A DNA stretch of 64,000 nucleotides. It comes from Candida dubliniensis CD36 (taxonomy: Eukaryota > Ascomycota > Pichiomycetes > Serinales > Debaryomycetaceae). The notes under the pieces are model-generated. The model was not told where the DNA came from. It searched no databases and saw only the letters and a program-made list of their open reading frames with translations. Shown here in pieces: positions 62,985-64,000 of this stretch. The stretch is from assembly GCF_000026945.1 (NCBI RefSeq), contig NC_012860.1, positions 1,860,001 to 1,924,000 on the forward strand, read 5' to 3'. The first letter of the stretch is position 1, and each line of letters begins with the position of its first letter. The position numbers and the translations under genes are program-made.

Positions 62985-64000
62985 CTATTCACTGTCGTCA
63001 TCCTCATCTTCACTATCCTCTTCGTCAGCTTCTTGTAACCAGGTAATAAACTTGGCAGTTAATGTTCTCACCTCATCGTTTTCACCATCGTTCCACCATC
63101 TTAAAATATTTTCTTCTTCAACGACTTCCATATCGTAAAAAGTTTTTACAGCAAGAAATAGCACAATCTGATTGTATGCTTTATCTAATAGGGAAATCTT
63201 TTCTTCCACAATATTCAATAAATCAACTTCTTCCTCTGGACTAAACACTTGTCTCTTAAACATAATCCCCCATTTATTAAAAATCTTGGTTGCAGCTTCT
63301 TGTGGAGTCAAGGTCCCAGTCGTTATAAAGTCAACAATCTTATTCACCAAAGCCTGTGTGGTGACCGATCTCACGTCATGATAAGTGACATTCATGGACA
63401 TTCTCAACGTGTTTAACTCTAACAAGGCAGTGTCAATGTCATGATTATTTTCAATAGCACGTCTAACTGTGGCTAACCCTTCTACGCCAAAATCTTCTTC
63501 TTCTTCACCGTCCTCACTTTCAAATGCTCCTCCATTATCACTGATCATAGAATTCATAGACAATCTACGTCTATGAGAATGCTTCTTGACTTTCTTATTA
63601 CTAACAGAAGCAATTGAGTCATCAGAAACATTCAAAGACTTAATTTGATAGATTATACCCGAATAAATGCCATTTCCAACAAATTCTTCATCCTCTTCGT
63701 CATTACTCTCTATTTCAGACTCATACGCAAATCCCTTTCCTGCTTCACCCACCAATTCAACATCTTTAACTGCCAAGACCGGTACAGCACTACCATTTTC
63801 GTGGTTATGTTTATGCTGCTTTTCGTCTTCACTGTTGGTCTCATCATCAAAATCCCCAAACTCGTTCTCTGCAACAACTGGAGTTTCAACAATTTTCACA
63901 TTGTGCGGAATTGTTTTGTCGTTGCCAATAACCACGTTAAAGCCAATGACCGAGCCAGGCGACAACGTAACATTATTTCCAATTTGTGCATCTGCTGCAA
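62985..64000 (-). CDS. GCD6: Translation initiation factor eIF2B epsilon subunit (3' part)
   Basis: Catalytic epsilon subunit of eIF2B, the guanine-nucleotide exchange factor for eIF2. Only the C-terminal part lies in this window; the 5' part is beyond the right edge, so no start is present. The visible frame covers the end of the left-handed beta-helix region (SPGSVIGFNVVIG), an acidic linker (FGDFDDETNSEDEKQ), and the C-terminal W2/HEAT catalytic domain (about the last 180 residues, from RRAIENNHDIDTALLELNTL). It ends in the typical acidic-aromatic tail (KFITWLQEADEEDSEDEDDD). The tail, with its Trp residues and acidic clusters, is the eIF2-binding part. Confidence 0.9.
   Translation of the reverse strand, partial: AADAQIGNNVTLSPGSVIGFNVVIGNDKTIPHNVKIVETPVVAENEFGDFDDETNSEDEKQHKHNHENGSAVPVLAVKDVELVGEAGKGFAYESEIESNDEEDEEFVGNGIYSGIIYQIKSLNVSDDSIASVSNKKVKKHSHRRRLSMNSMISDNGGAFESEDGEEEEDFGVEGLATVRRAIENNHDIDTALLELNTLRMSMNVTYHDVRSVTTQALVNKIVDFITTGTLTPQEAATKIFNKWGIMFKRQVFSPEEEVDLLNIVEEKISLLDKAYNQIVLFLAVKTFYDMEVVEEENILRWWNDGENDEVRTLTAKFITWLQEADEEDSEDEDDDSE

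Overview
This window is nuclear chromosomal DNA from a budding yeast of the CTG clade, closely related to Candida albicans. The evidence is the gene set (NOT5, OPY2, TKL1, ADH2, OLE1, TEF, GCV2, CDC42, UPC2, ENO1, YPK1, GCF1, CCT1, VCX1, ERG1, GCD6), the nearly intron-free compact genes, the AT-rich spacers full of poly(A)/poly(T), and CTG codons found in moderately expressed genes but absent from the EF-1alpha gene. Compared from memory, Upc2 and Erg1 resemble the C. albicans proteins but differ at scattered residues, so Candida dubliniensis fits better than C. albicans itself. That species call is an inference. CTG should be read as serine throughout.

Layout. Region 1-13.4 kb holds NOT5 (+), OPY2 (+), TKL1 (+), ADH2 (-), SNX3/GRD19 (-) and a 63-residue mitochondrial-looking protein (-). 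Region 14.5-26 kb holds OLE1 (-), a 3.3 kb divergent spacer, SDS24 (+), an EF-1alpha gene (+) and a WD40 protein of the DCAF7/YPL247C family (-). Region 26-38 kb holds GCV2 (-), SAM4 (-), STO1/CBP80 (+), CAF16 (+), an unrecognised 126-residue protein (-) and CDC42 (-). Region 38-48.5 kb holds UPC2 (-), CBP4 (+), the spliced APS3 (-), BNA5 (+), ENO1 (-), EAF6 (+), MRPL28 (-) and an unrecognised 148-residue proline-rich protein (+). Region 48.5-64 kb holds YPK1 (-), GCF1 (-), CCT1/TCP1 (+), a Pho85 cyclin (-), VCX1 (-), ERG1 (-) and the 3' part of GCD6 (-), which runs off the right edge.

The genes are individually transcribed housekeeping and regulatory genes, with no operon logic. Some functional links are visible. 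Not5 and Caf16 both belong to the CCR4-NOT world. Upc2 is the sterol regulator of ERG genes, ERG1 lies 20 kb away, and both have a TCGTATA sterol-response core in their upstream regions. TKL1, ADH2, ENO1 and TEF are highly expressed central-metabolism or translation genes. Opy2 and Cdc42 act in MAPK/polarity signalling.

I saw no tRNA, rRNA, transposon, LTR, CRISPR or viral element. No new multi-gene system is evident. The main extra observations are an unannotated-looking 5' intron that completes APS3, a G-quadruplex motif in the ADH2 promoter, sterol-response cores, three small proteins I could not identify, and a few possible decayed reading frames in spacers. Several of the long reading frames begin at TTG or GTG in the raw sequence; for those I moved the start to the first plausible ATG.
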